From the NCBI GenBank assembly GCA_030146905.1, contig JASLAV010000848.1, forward strand, positions 1 to 10,540: a stretch of 10,540 nucleotides of DNA. Direction: 5' to 3'. Within the stretch, counting starts at the first letter, position 1; every line of letters starts with the position of its first letter. Positions 1 through 6,448 of the stretch are shown one piece after another. The stretch comes from Lentzea sp. (GTDB taxonomy: Bacteria > Actinomycetota > Actinomycetes > Mycobacteriales > Pseudonocardiaceae). Below the pieces are notes generated by a model. That model saw nothing but the letters and a program-made list of their open reading frames with translations. It was not told the DNA's origin and ran no database searches. Both the position numbers and the translations under genes were made by a program.

Positions 1-615
1 CGCGACACGGACCGCGGCGGCGGTCAGCCGGTCGATCGGCGCCAGCCCGGTACGCGCCACGGCCCGCCCGACAAGGGCGCCGCAGAACACGCAGAGCAGC
101 CCGATCAGCAGCATGCCCATCCCGAACCGGTTGATCGGGCTGTCGTCGGCGGCGTGGGCCACCTGGACCGCGCCGTCGCCTGCCCGCAGCGTGTAGACGA
201 AGTAACCGTCTTCGTCGCTGTCGCCCGACTCCATCAGGTCTGCCGACGCGCCCTGCGCCACGCGCCCGGCGTGCTCGCTGACCGGGGGCAGCGAGGGTTG
301 GCCGGCCGGCGTCCGGACCGAGCCGTCGGGCAGGACGACCCGCACCAGCCGGCCGGACCCGGGATACGGCGGTAGCTCGACCTGCGCCAGACCGGCGCGC
401 TCCGCGCTCGCCGCCAGTACGCGGGAGTCGGCGCGCAGCTGGTCCTCCGCGGTAGATCGCAGCTCCCAGTCCAGCAGCTCGCTGGCCACCTGGAAGGCCA
501 TGAACACGCTGGCCGCGATGGCCGTCGCCGCGATCACCGTCAGCCTGGTCCGCAGGGACCGCCGATGCCACCAGCGGGTCAGCCGGCGCGAGCCCCGGCC
601 GGCGGGCCTGCTCAC
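1..615 (-). CDS. OmpR-class sensor histidine kinase, N-terminal part (cut by window edge)
   Basis: Membrane sensor kinase expected to phosphorylate the response regulator encoded just upstream. The visible 205 residues start at GTG (615-613) and stay open to the window edge. They show an arginine-rich cytosolic start, a first membrane helix at about residues 24-43 ([17 protein letters not shown]), an extracytoplasmic sensing region of about 120 residues, and a second helix at about 164-187 ([17 protein letters not shown]). The first helix of a HAMP linker follows ([16 protein letters not shown]). This layout and the HAMP sequence resemble MprB/TcrY-like kinases of actinobacteria. The HisKA and HATPase domains lie outside the window. 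The start overlaps the stop of the regulator gene by 4 nt (GTGA), so the two are translationally coupled. The signal sensed cannot be deduced. Confidence 0.9.
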   Translation of the reverse strand, partial: MSRPAGRGSRRLTRWWHRRSLRTRLTVIAATAIAASVFMAFQVASELLDWELRSTAEDQLRADSRVLAASAERAGLAQVELPPYPGSGRLVRVVLPDGSVRTPAGQPSLPPVSEHAGRVAQGASADLMESGDSDEDGYFVYTLRAGDGAVQVAHAADDSPINRFGMGMLLIGLLCVFCGALVGRAVARTGLAPIDRLTAAAVRVA

Positions 616-1295
616 GGAGGGGTCTCCCGCAACGTGTACCCCAAGCCGCGCCGCGTGTAGATCAGTCGCGGCTCCCCCTCGGACTCCATCTTGCGGCGCA
701 GGTAGCTCACGTACACCTGGAGGTTGTTGGAGGTGACGCTCATGTCGAAGCCCCAGATCGCCTCGAACAGCGCGCCTCGGGTCACCACCCTGGTCGCGTT
801 GCGCACGAGGACCTCCAGCAGGAAGAACTCGGTCCGGGTGAGGCGGAGCGGCCGCCCGCCCCGCCACGCCTCGAACCTGTCGGGATCGACCTTGAGGTCG
901 GCGAACGTCAGGATCTGAAACTCGTCGTCGCCCGGCGCGCGGCGGCGCAGCAGGGCCCGGACCCGTGCCAGCAACTCCTCGGTGGCGAACGGCTTGGGCA
1001 GGTAGTCGTCGGCGCCCGCGTCCAGCCCCGCGACCCGGTCGGAGACCTGATCCCGGGCGGTCAGCATCAGCACCGGCAGATCCCGGCCCGCTGCCCGCAA
1101 CCGCCGGCAGGTCTCCACCCCGCCGAGGCGAGGCATCATCACGTCGAGGATCAGCAGATCAGGCTCGTCGCCGTCGATACCGTCGAGCACGGCGAGACCG
1201 TTGGTGACGGTGCTGGTGTCGTAACCCTCGACCTGGAGCACCCGCTCCAGCGACTCACGGATGGCCGCCTCGTCATCCGCGATCATGATCCGCAC
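612..1295 (-). CDS. OmpR/PhoB-family response regulator (MprA-like)
   Basis: DNA-binding response regulator of a two-component system, 227 residues from a GTG start. The receiver domain (residues 1-115) has the acidic pair D7/D8, phospho-acceptor D51 in [10 protein letters not shown]79 in LMLTAR and K101 in YLPKPF. A winged-helix Trans_reg_C domain follows, with [15 protein letters not shown], the recognition-helix region [18 protein letters not shown] and the closing hairpin [11 protein letters not shown]. The frame is open well upstream, to 1655, but that extension has no receiver-like sequence. The GTG at 1295 follows a GGAGGGG site by 10 nt; ATG at 1286 is an alternative. It forms an operon with the kinase on its left and is closest in style to the MprA group. 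Its regulon cannot be read from the sequence. Confidence 0.93.
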   Translation of the reverse strand: MRIMIADDEAAIRESLERVLQVEGYDTSTVTNGLAVLDGIDGDEPDLLILDVMMPRLGGVETCRRLRAAGRDLPVLMLTARDQVSDRVAGLDAGADDYLPKPFATEELLARVRALLRRRAPGDDEFQILTFADLKVDPDRFEAWRGGRPLRLTRTEFFLLEVLVRNATRVVTRGALFEAIWGFDMSVTSNNLQVYVSYLRRKMESEGEPRLIYTRRGLGYTLRETPP

Positions 1296-1359
1296 GCCGG
1301 GCCCGCCCCTCCAGTCGATGCTTTGCCGCACATCGTCCCCGATCAACCTGAGGCCAGGA

Positions 1360-1945
1360 TTAGAGCGTCGCCGCCGTGGTGCTCGCGGGCCGGTTTCCTC
1401 GGGTGGAGTCGCGGCGCCGGATGCGTTGGTATGTGCGGGGTTTGCTTTCCGAGGTGGAGCGGTAGAACGGCTGGACGTCGGCGGAGGCGGCCGGTGACGC
1501 AGGCCCGGAGGGCGTGCAACTGTTGCCGAACTTCTACGCCTGGAACACCGATGGACTGCGTGACGACGTGCGGGCGGCGATGGTGAAGGCGATCGGTGAT
1601 GCCGGAGACGGCGTGCTGATCGTGGGCGAGACGGGATTTCTGAGGAAGGCGCCAAGTCCGCCGGGGTGGGCCGTCAGCACTCCGGGACGGCGGGGCGGAT
1701 CGAGAACTCGCAGATCGGTGTGTTCCTGGCCTATGCCTCGCCGCATGGCGGGTGTTGATCGACCCGGGAATTGCATCTGCCCAAAGACTGGACCGAGGAC
1801 CGGGAACGGTGTCGGGCGGCGGGAACCGGTGACGGGGGCCGGGTTCGCGACCAAGCAGGCGCTCGCCAGCGGATGATCGAGCAGGCCGTGGAGGCCGGAG
1901 TGCCGTTCGGGTGGGTGACAGCGGAACAACGCTACTCACACGACA
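1360..1945 (+). pseudogene. Decayed IS701-family DDE transposase
   Basis: Remains of an IS701-type transposase, readable only by switching frames. Recognisable pieces in order are [10 protein letters not shown], then a TAG stop (1463-1465) where the family has KNGW, then [29 protein letters not shown] and [10 protein letters not shown] one-base loss near 1650 is followed by [20 protein letters not shown], a second loss near 1749, RVLID, an extra C near 1764, and then ELHLPKDWTEDRERCRAAG and RMIEQAVEAGVPFGWVTAE. The usual DETGF catalytic aspartate reads G here (codon 1625-1627). Homology stops at about 1945, so the C-terminal half with the last catalytic acid is missing, and no terminal inverted repeats were seen. 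It cannot encode an active enzyme. The family call is from memory of conserved IS701 motifs. Confidence 0.85.
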
Positions 1946-2137
1946 ACATTCGTTGCTTCTCACATACGTCCAGGAACACAGGCAGGGGCCAGCACCGGCG
2001 GATCCCTGGTTCCGCCATCAGAACCGTTCCCACATCGTCGTATGGCCGCAGATGTCCTTCTCCAGGGGCGTGACCGAGTAGTGGACTCCCCGGCATGGCA
2101 GTTTCACGGTGATCTCGGGGAAAGCCGCGGGTTCGGC
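1946..2137. other. Intergenic segment without a recognised gene
   Basis: This stretch lies between the transposase remnant and the ECF42-type promoter. No convincing plus-strand gene is present. On the minus strand, 2018 to about 2130 reads in frame as a short tail (with SVTPLEKDICGHTTMWERF before its stop). It has no start or ribosome site of its own and matches no family I know, so it may be another eroded gene end. Confidence 0.5.
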
Positions 2138-2168
2138 TGTCGATCTGGCGCTGGCCTGACACGTCGTA
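2138..2168 (+). promoter_or_regulatory. Candidate ECF42-dependent promoter
   Basis: TGTCGA at 2138-2143 is followed after 18 nt by CGTC at 2162-2165 (a CGTA at 2165-2168 is the alternative). As I recall, the motif published for the ECF42 group in Streptomyces venezuelae is TGTCGA in the -35 region and CGA/TC in the -10 region, found upstream of DGPF-protein genes. The placement fits: a start site near 2172 would leave a leader of about 45 nt before the DGPF gene. No mapping data are available here. Confidence 0.6.
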
Positions 2169-2202
2169 GGATTGAGGCCACCCACGGAGGGGGCCCGTAC
2201 CC

Positions 2203-2208
2203 GAGGGA
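2203..2208 (+). promoter_or_regulatory. Ribosome binding site of the DGPF gene
   Basis: GAGGGA ends 8 nt before ATG 2217. It fixes that ATG as the start rather than the non-ATG codon at 2172 further upstream in the same frame. Confidence 0.7.
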
Positions 2209-2216
2209 CTGAAGAC

Positions 2217-2573
2217 ATGGCGAAGTACATGATCCTCATCTACGGCGACGCCGAGCAGTGGGATGCGATGACCGATGAGCAGTGGAAGGCGCACAACGCC
2301 GGCCACGCGGCATTCACAGCCAAGGCCGGCACCCGCGTTCTTGACGGTCAGCAGCTCGCTACGGCCTCCGTGGCCACCTCGCTGCGCGCGGACGCACGCG
2401 GCCGGATCCACACCACCGACGGCCCGTTCCTGGAGACCAAGGAAGGACTCGGCGGCTACTACCTGCTCGAAGCGGCCGACCTGGACGAGGTGCTGGAGCT
2501 GGCCGAGCTGCTGCCCGAGCTGAACCACACGCACAGCGGCCTGGAAATTCGCCCAGTGGTCGACCACGGGTGA
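2217..2573 (+). CDS. DGPF/YCII-domain protein, partner gene of the ECF42 sigma factor
   Basis: Small cytosolic protein of 118 residues with the YCII-related (DGPF) fold. It begins MAKYMILIYGD, has the signature TTDGPFLETKEGLGGYYLLE with DGPF at residues 68-71, and ends EIRPVVD, which is the full length usual for the family. YCII-like domains are dimeric alpha/beta barrels. The biochemical role of the DGPF branch is not established, and no catalytic claim is made here. Genes of this type are the standard neighbours and reported targets of ECF42 sigma factors. Here the stop overlaps the sigma start by 4 nt (GTGA, 2570-2573), so both proteins should be made from one message. The start has a good ribosome site (2203-2208), and a matching promoter pattern lies upstream at 2138-2168. 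Confidence 0.93.
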   Translation: MAKYMILIYGDAEQWDAMTDEQWKAHNAGHAAFTAKAGTRVLDGQQLATASVATSLRADARGRIHTTDGPFLETKEGLGGYYLLEAADLDEVLELAELLPELNHTHSGLEIRPVVDHG

Positions 2574-3811
2574 GCGACGCGAGAGACGAGGTCGTCGCGG
2601 CGGTGGACGAGGCCCATCGCCGCGACTGGACCAAGGTGCTCAGCATCACCGCCCAGCTGACGCGGGATCTCGACCTGGCCGAGGAGTGCGCCCAGGACGC
2701 GTACGCGCAAGCCATGGAGACGTGGGGTGAGAGGGGCATCCCGGACCGGCCGGGCGCCTGGCTGACCACCACCGCTCTCAACCGGGCCCGCGACCTGATG
2801 CGCAGTGAGTCGGTGTTCCGCCGGAAGATGCCCCTGCTGGTCGCGGCCGAGATGGTGGCGGGACCCGAGGAGGCCCTGAACGACGACCGGCTCAGGCTCA
2901 TCTTCACGTGCACCCACCCCGCGCTGTCGACGGACGCCCGGGTGGCGCTGACGCTGCGCCTGGTCTGCGGCCTGTCCACGCCCGAGGTGGCCAGGGCCTT
3001 CCTGGTGCCGCCCACCACCATGGCGGCCCGCATCACCAGGGCAAAGAAGAAGATCGCCGCGACTCGCATCCCCTACCGGGTGCCGGGCCCGGACCAGCTG
3101 GAGGAGCGGGTCAGCGCCGTCCTCGAGGTCGTCCACCTCATCTTCACCACCGGACACACCGCACCGATCGGCGCTCGCCTGGTACGCCACGACCTGACCG
3201 GCAGCGCGATCCGGCTGGCCCGCATGCTGCACCTGCTCATGCCGACCAACGCGGACACCAGCGCCCTGCTCGCCCTGATACTGCTCAACGCGGCGCGTCA
3301 GGAGACCCGGACAGCCACCGACGGGCGCTTGGTGCTGCTGTCCGAACAGGACCGCTCGCGCTGGGATCGGCAGCTCATCGCCGAAGGTCAGTCGTTGCTG
3401 ACCGAGGCCCTGATGCGGCGGCCGCCCACCCGCTACGCCCTGCAGGCCGCGATCGCCGCCCTGCACGCCGAGGCGCCGAGCTGGACCGGCACCGACTGGG
3501 CGGAGATCGTCAGCATCTACGACGTCATGCTCCGGCTGTGGCCGTCCCCCGTGGTCGAGCTCAACCGCGCCGTCGCGGTCGGCATGCGCGACGGGCCTCA
3601 AGCCGGACTCGACGCGGTGACACCGTTGCTGGCTGATCCGGCCCTGGCCACCTACAGCTATCTCAGCGCCACCCGCGCCGACTTCCTGCGACAGCTGGAG
3701 AACTGGCCACAGGCCATGACGGCCTATGAGGAGGCGCTGACCCTCACCGGCAACGAAGCCGAACGCGTCTTCCTCACCGAAAGGCTGGCCGAGGTCGCGC
3801 GCAATCTGTGA
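2570..3811 (+). CDS. ECF RNA polymerase sigma factor, ECF42 type with C-terminal extension (DUF6596/TPR-like)
   Basis: Alternative sigma factor of 413 residues, about twice the size of a minimal ECF sigma. The sigma2 region is at about residues 15-85 (DLAEECAQDAYAQAMETW, then the hallmark PGAWLTTTALNRARDLMR). The sigma4 region is at about 105-165 (LRLIFTCTHPALS, LTLRLVCGLSTPEVARAFLV, TTMAARITRAKKKI). The remaining ~245 residues form the extension of the ECF42 group, with VVHLIFTTGH and a helical TPR-like tail ending LTERLAEVARNL. ECF42 members have no anti-sigma factor beside them; the extension is thought to control activity. None is found here either, since the only operon partner is the DGPF gene, which overlaps by 4 nt. 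GTG at 2570 is the natural coupled start. The frame is intact. The inducing condition is unknown. Confidence 0.95.
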   Translation: MSDARDEVVAAVDEAHRRDWTKVLSITAQLTRDLDLAEECAQDAYAQAMETWGERGIPDRPGAWLTTTALNRARDLMRSESVFRRKMPLLVAAEMVAGPEEALNDDRLRLIFTCTHPALSTDARVALTLRLVCGLSTPEVARAFLVPPTTMAARITRAKKKIAATRIPYRVPGPDQLEERVSAVLEVVHLIFTTGHTAPIGARLVRHDLTGSAIRLARMLHLLMPTNADTSALLALILLNAARQETRTATDGRLVLLSEQDRSRWDRQLIAEGQSLLTEALMRRPPTRYALQAAIAALHAEAPSWTGTDWAEIVSIYDVMLRLWPSPVVELNRAVAVGMRDGPQAGLDAVTPLLADPALATYSYLSATRADFLRQLENWPQAMTAYEEALTLTGNEAERVFLTERLAEVARNL

Positions 3812-3827
3812 CCACCGTGAGCGACGT

Positions 3828-4003
3828 GGCCCCATCGGGTGTTCTCCCCCGCCCTACGTTCGATCAACGCCACGACCGTCTCGTCGCCCCCGGACGCCCG
3901 GTCAGGTTCGGGTAGGTCCACTTCTTTGCAACCAAGCGCTGATGCCACCGCAGCACCGTATCCGGGCTGACTGGCAGCCGGAGCCGGCGCAACGTCGCGC
4001 GGT
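3828..4003 (-). pseudogene. Fragment of an integrase-core (rve/IS481-IS3-like) transposase
   Basis: Short minus-strand relic. Reading leftwards, one frame gives RRLRLPVSPDTVLRWHQRLV and AKKWTYPNLTGRP, the typical N-terminal helix-turn-helix region of integrase-core transposases. A single-base loss near 3895 then shifts to DETVVALIERRAGENTRWGH, the next conserved block (usually ARENxxWGYxRIQGEL). After WGH, near 3828, the similarity ends, 17 nt beyond the sigma factor stop. The DDE catalytic core is absent, and on the other side the match fades near 4003. It is non-functional. Family placement comes from memory of motifs; the block order and spacing are convincing, the exact IS family is not. 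Confidence 0.72.
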
Positions 4004-4279
4004 CACTGCTGACCTGCGCCGACGTATTCTCGGCACAGTCTTGAAGGCGATGCTTGGCGAGCGAGCAAACGGTAGCTGATCGAACGGAGAACGCCGGGCT
4101 TGGAGGACGTCGACGGACAGGTCAGCCATTGAAGTGAATTCATTCGACGAGGCGTCCGAAACTCAGCCTTCTTTCGAGCCGAATGCCGCCGAATGACACG
4201 CGAGGCGGAAATTGGGCCGATCAGGGCTTGATGAACCAGTGCGCACACGTCGGCGCCGATCGGTCGGCACCATACGACC
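4004..4279. other. Upstream region of the NACHT gene, nothing recognised
   Basis: This region contains locally AT-richer sequence (around 4125-4145, with tgaattcattc) but no clear promoter hexamers, no RNA gene and no convincing open frame. There is no good Shine-Dalgarno site before ATG 4280. It may also hold the unreadable 5' part of the integrase relic. Confidence 0.5.
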
Positions 4280-6190
4280 ATGGCGGAACGGCAGCGGAAC
4301 ACCGCACGCTGGGTGATCGGCACCGTGGTGCAGGCGGACACCGTGCACGGTGGCGTGCACATCCACCAGGTGGCGAGCCCCGAACCGATCTCAGTCCTGG
4401 AGCAACTGGCCGGCCTGGTGCAGCGGCAGTGGCTGGAGGAGATGAAGCACCGGCGCCTGCTCGTGCCGCAACCACCGCTCCCGGTGCGGCTCGTCGCCGC
4501 GGACGAGGATGTCGTCGACGACTGGCGCAACATCCACCGCGACCCCAGGCGGTCGGACGCGGTCGACCTCGACGGCTGCTACCAGGAGGTGCTGCGGTTG
4601 TGGCAGACCATCCCCGGCGCCGGGGAAGGCCGCGGCCGGCTGGCCGTCGTCGGCGAGCCGGGAGCGGGCAAGACCGCGCTGGCGCTCAACCTGCTCGTGG
4701 AAATGATCAGGGAACGGGCACCGGGCTCCCCGGTGCCCGTTCTCGTCGACATCGCCTCGTGGAATCCCCACGTCGACGAGCTCAGGACCTGGCTCGAAGA
4801 ACGCCTGATGCGCTCCTACCCGTTGTTGCGTCAGGGCACCGAGAACGGCCACAGCGCGGCGCACGAGCTGGTTTCCTCGCGGCTGATCGTCCCCGTCTTC
4901 GACGGCCTGGACGAGATGACGCCGCCCGACCGACGCGTGGCGGCGATCAACGGACTCAACGAGAGCCTGTCCGACGATCACCCGTTCGTGCTGACGTGCC
5001 GGATCGACGAGTACCGGCAGGTGTGCGAATCCGGCGCCCGTCTCGCCAGCGCTCCGGTGGTGCTGCTGGTGCCGGTGCGGCTCGACAGCACCAGGGACTA
5101 CCTGGAACGCACCGCGCCCGGCACACGGAAGTGGCAGGACTTCTTCACCGCGCTGGCCCAGCACCCGCCGGACTGCCCGCTGCGGGACGTGCTCGGCAAC
5201 CCGTTCATGATTTCCCTGGCCCGCCGCAGGTACAGCGACACCCCGGCAGATCCCACACAGCTGCTCCGGCCCGAGTTCGCCTCGCGGGCCGCGATCGAGG
5301 ACCACCTCCTCGACGGCGTCGTGTCGCTGTCCTTCCCCCGCCACCCCTCCCGGCACCCGGCCGCGGCACGCTGGCACAGCAAGCCCGCGGACCGCTGGCT
5401 GCGCCGGCTCGCAACGATGATGGTGCGCGAAGGCAGCAGTGACATCGCCTGGTGGCGGTTGGAACGACAGGTGCCGCGGGTGGTCTTCGGGGCCGCGTTC
5501 GCCGTGCTCACCATCATCGCCGTGCTCCCGCTCGCGGCGTTCACCGTCGGTCTGCGCACCAGCGTGGCGTTCTGCTCCGCGATGGCCCTCACGCTCATGA
5601 CCATGGCGTTCTGGCGCAGGCCGAACGCACCGGCGCTGATCCAGGTCCGCTTGCGCTGGTCCAAGTCGTCGTTCTCACTGGACGTCTGGCGCAACGTGGT
5701 CGGGGCCGCCGCCATGGGAGCGATCGCGGCACGGGTCGTGAGCCCCCACGCCGGTGTCGTCCTCGGAGGCGCGGCGGCGCTCGCCGCCCTCGTGGTGCGG
5801 TCGACGCGCACGATCCCGGTGGACACCGAGATGCAAACTCCCAGGGCCACCATGGCCAAGGATCGCGCGGTCGTCCTACAGACGTTCGCGATCCTGGCTT
5901 TCATGGTGGTTCCGGCACTGATCGTTGCGAGTCTGGACACGACGTGGACCACGCCGGTCACCGTGGCCGGCGGTGTGGTCGCCGGCATGTTCACGATGCC
6001 GACGAGCCCGTGGATCTGGTTCGTGCTGGCCCGCTGGTGGTTCGCCGCCCATGGGAAGCTCCCGTGGCGGCTCATGCGGTTCCTGGACGACGCCCACGCC
6101 CTCGGCGTGTTGCGGCAGTCGGGCAACGTCTACCAGTTCCGGCACTTGCGTCTGAGGGACCGATTAGCGGGCGGCGCCACCCCACACTGA
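4280..6190 (+). CDS. NACHT-family STAND NTPase with N-terminal amyloid-like motif and C-terminal membrane segments
   Basis: Signal-transduction ATPase of 636 residues, related in its core to animal NLRs and bacterial bNACHT defence proteins. A short motif at residues 11-29 (WVIGTVVQADTVHGGVHIH) resembles bacterial NLR-associated amyloid signalling sequences. The NACHT core follows: Walker A GEPGAGKT at 125-132, Walker B VPVFDGLDEM at 204-213 with D208/D211/E212, sensor-1-like LTCRIDEYR at 238-246, and the winged-helix motif LGNPFMISL at 305-313. Five to six hydrophobic stretches lie between 399 and 590, with a basic cytosolic loop at about 446-471. The tail (592-630) has LPWRLMRFLDDAHALGVLRQ and VYQFRHLRLRD. 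No WD, TPR or LRR repeats or classical effector domain are seen. ATG 4280 is the only start, because an in-frame stop lies at 4232. It has no operon partners and intact key residues. A defence role is inferred, not shown. Confidence 0.9.
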   Translation: MAERQRNTARWVIGTVVQADTVHGGVHIHQVASPEPISVLEQLAGLVQRQWLEEMKHRRLLVPQPPLPVRLVAADEDVVDDWRNIHRDPRRSDAVDLDGCYQEVLRLWQTIPGAGEGRGRLAVVGEPGAGKTALALNLLVEMIRERAPGSPVPVLVDIASWNPHVDELRTWLEERLMRSYPLLRQGTENGHSAAHELVSSRLIVPVFDGLDEMTPPDRRVAAINGLNESLSDDHPFVLTCRIDEYRQVCESGARLASAPVVLLVPVRLDSTRDYLERTAPGTRKWQDFFTALAQHPPDCPLRDVLGNPFMISLARRRYSDTPADPTQLLRPEFASRAAIEDHLLDGVVSLSFPRHPSRHPAAARWHSKPADRWLRRLATMMVREGSSDIAWWRLERQVPRVVFGAAFAVLTIIAVLPLAAFTVGLRTSVAFCSAMALTLMTMAFWRRPNAPALIQVRLRWSKSSFSLDVWRNVVGAAAMGAIAARVVSPHAGVVLGGAAALAALVVRSTRTIPVDTEMQTPRATMAKDRAVVLQTFAILAFMVVPALIVASLDTTWTTPVTVAGGVVAGMFTMPTSPWIWFVLARWWFAAHGKLPWRLMRFLDDAHALGVLRQSGNVYQFRHLRLRDRLAGGATPH

Positions 6191-6448
6191 ACCGCTGGAA
6201 AAGAATTCAATCGAGCAATCATCCTGAGAATTCGATGTTGCGCTGCATGCGGATGCGCTGTGCGATCGTGTTGTTCTTGTCGTTGCGCTGGGATACAACC
6301 CCGTGATCACCTGCGCTCAGGCGCTCACCACCACCGGGGAAAGCAGGTGGCGCAATGATCAGCGTCATCAGTTACGGCACTGTGCCCGTGTTCTGACGTC
6401 TTGCGCCGTGAGAGTTCCGGCACCAGGAACGATCTCGTGGCCAGGGAC
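6191..6448. other. Intergenic region between NACHT gene and PKS remnant
   Basis: No established gene is recognised. It holds an imperfect inverted arrangement (CACCTGC 6308-6314 with GCAGGTG 6343-6349, flanked by TGATCA at 6304-6309 and 6356-6361) and a 13-codon open frame at 6355-6396. A clear rho-independent terminator for the NACHT gene was not found. Confidence 0.5.
6355..6396 (+). other. Possible 13-codon open frame with a ribosome-like site
   Basis: ATG 6355 to TGA 6396 encodes MISVISYGTVPVF. AGGTGG (6345-6350) lies 4 nt upstream, partly inside the right arm of the local inverted repeat. No gene follows on this strand that it could lead. It may be chance and is listed only because the site and start line up. 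Confidence 0.15.

Noticed and set aside
1296..1655. 120-codon N-terminal extension of the OmpR-type regulator
   Set aside because: The extension is Arg/Pro/Ser-rich, runs back through the transposase relic, and the receiver domain begins right after a well-placed GTG with a ribosome site at 1295.
2459..3835. Long minus-strand open frame of about 458 codons opposite the ECF42 gene
   Set aside because: It lies antisense to a clearly conserved sigma factor, is rich in Gly/Arg/Gln/Pro as expected for GC-rich shadow frames, and shows no family motif.
4183..5442. Long plus-strand open frame of about 419 codons overlapping the NACHT gene
   Set aside because: It is in a different frame from the NACHT protein with its intact Walker motifs, and has the low-complexity Arg/Gly/Ala composition of a shadow frame.
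5098..6126. Minus-strand open frame of about 342 codons under the NACHT membrane region
   Set aside because: It is antisense to the membrane-coding part, has no recognisable domain, and its composition is consistent with a complement of hydrophobic codons.
6190..6290. Terminator for the NACHT gene
   Set aside because: Two GAATTC palindromes and a weak GCAT/ATGC stem are present, but there is no GC-rich hairpin strong enough to call.
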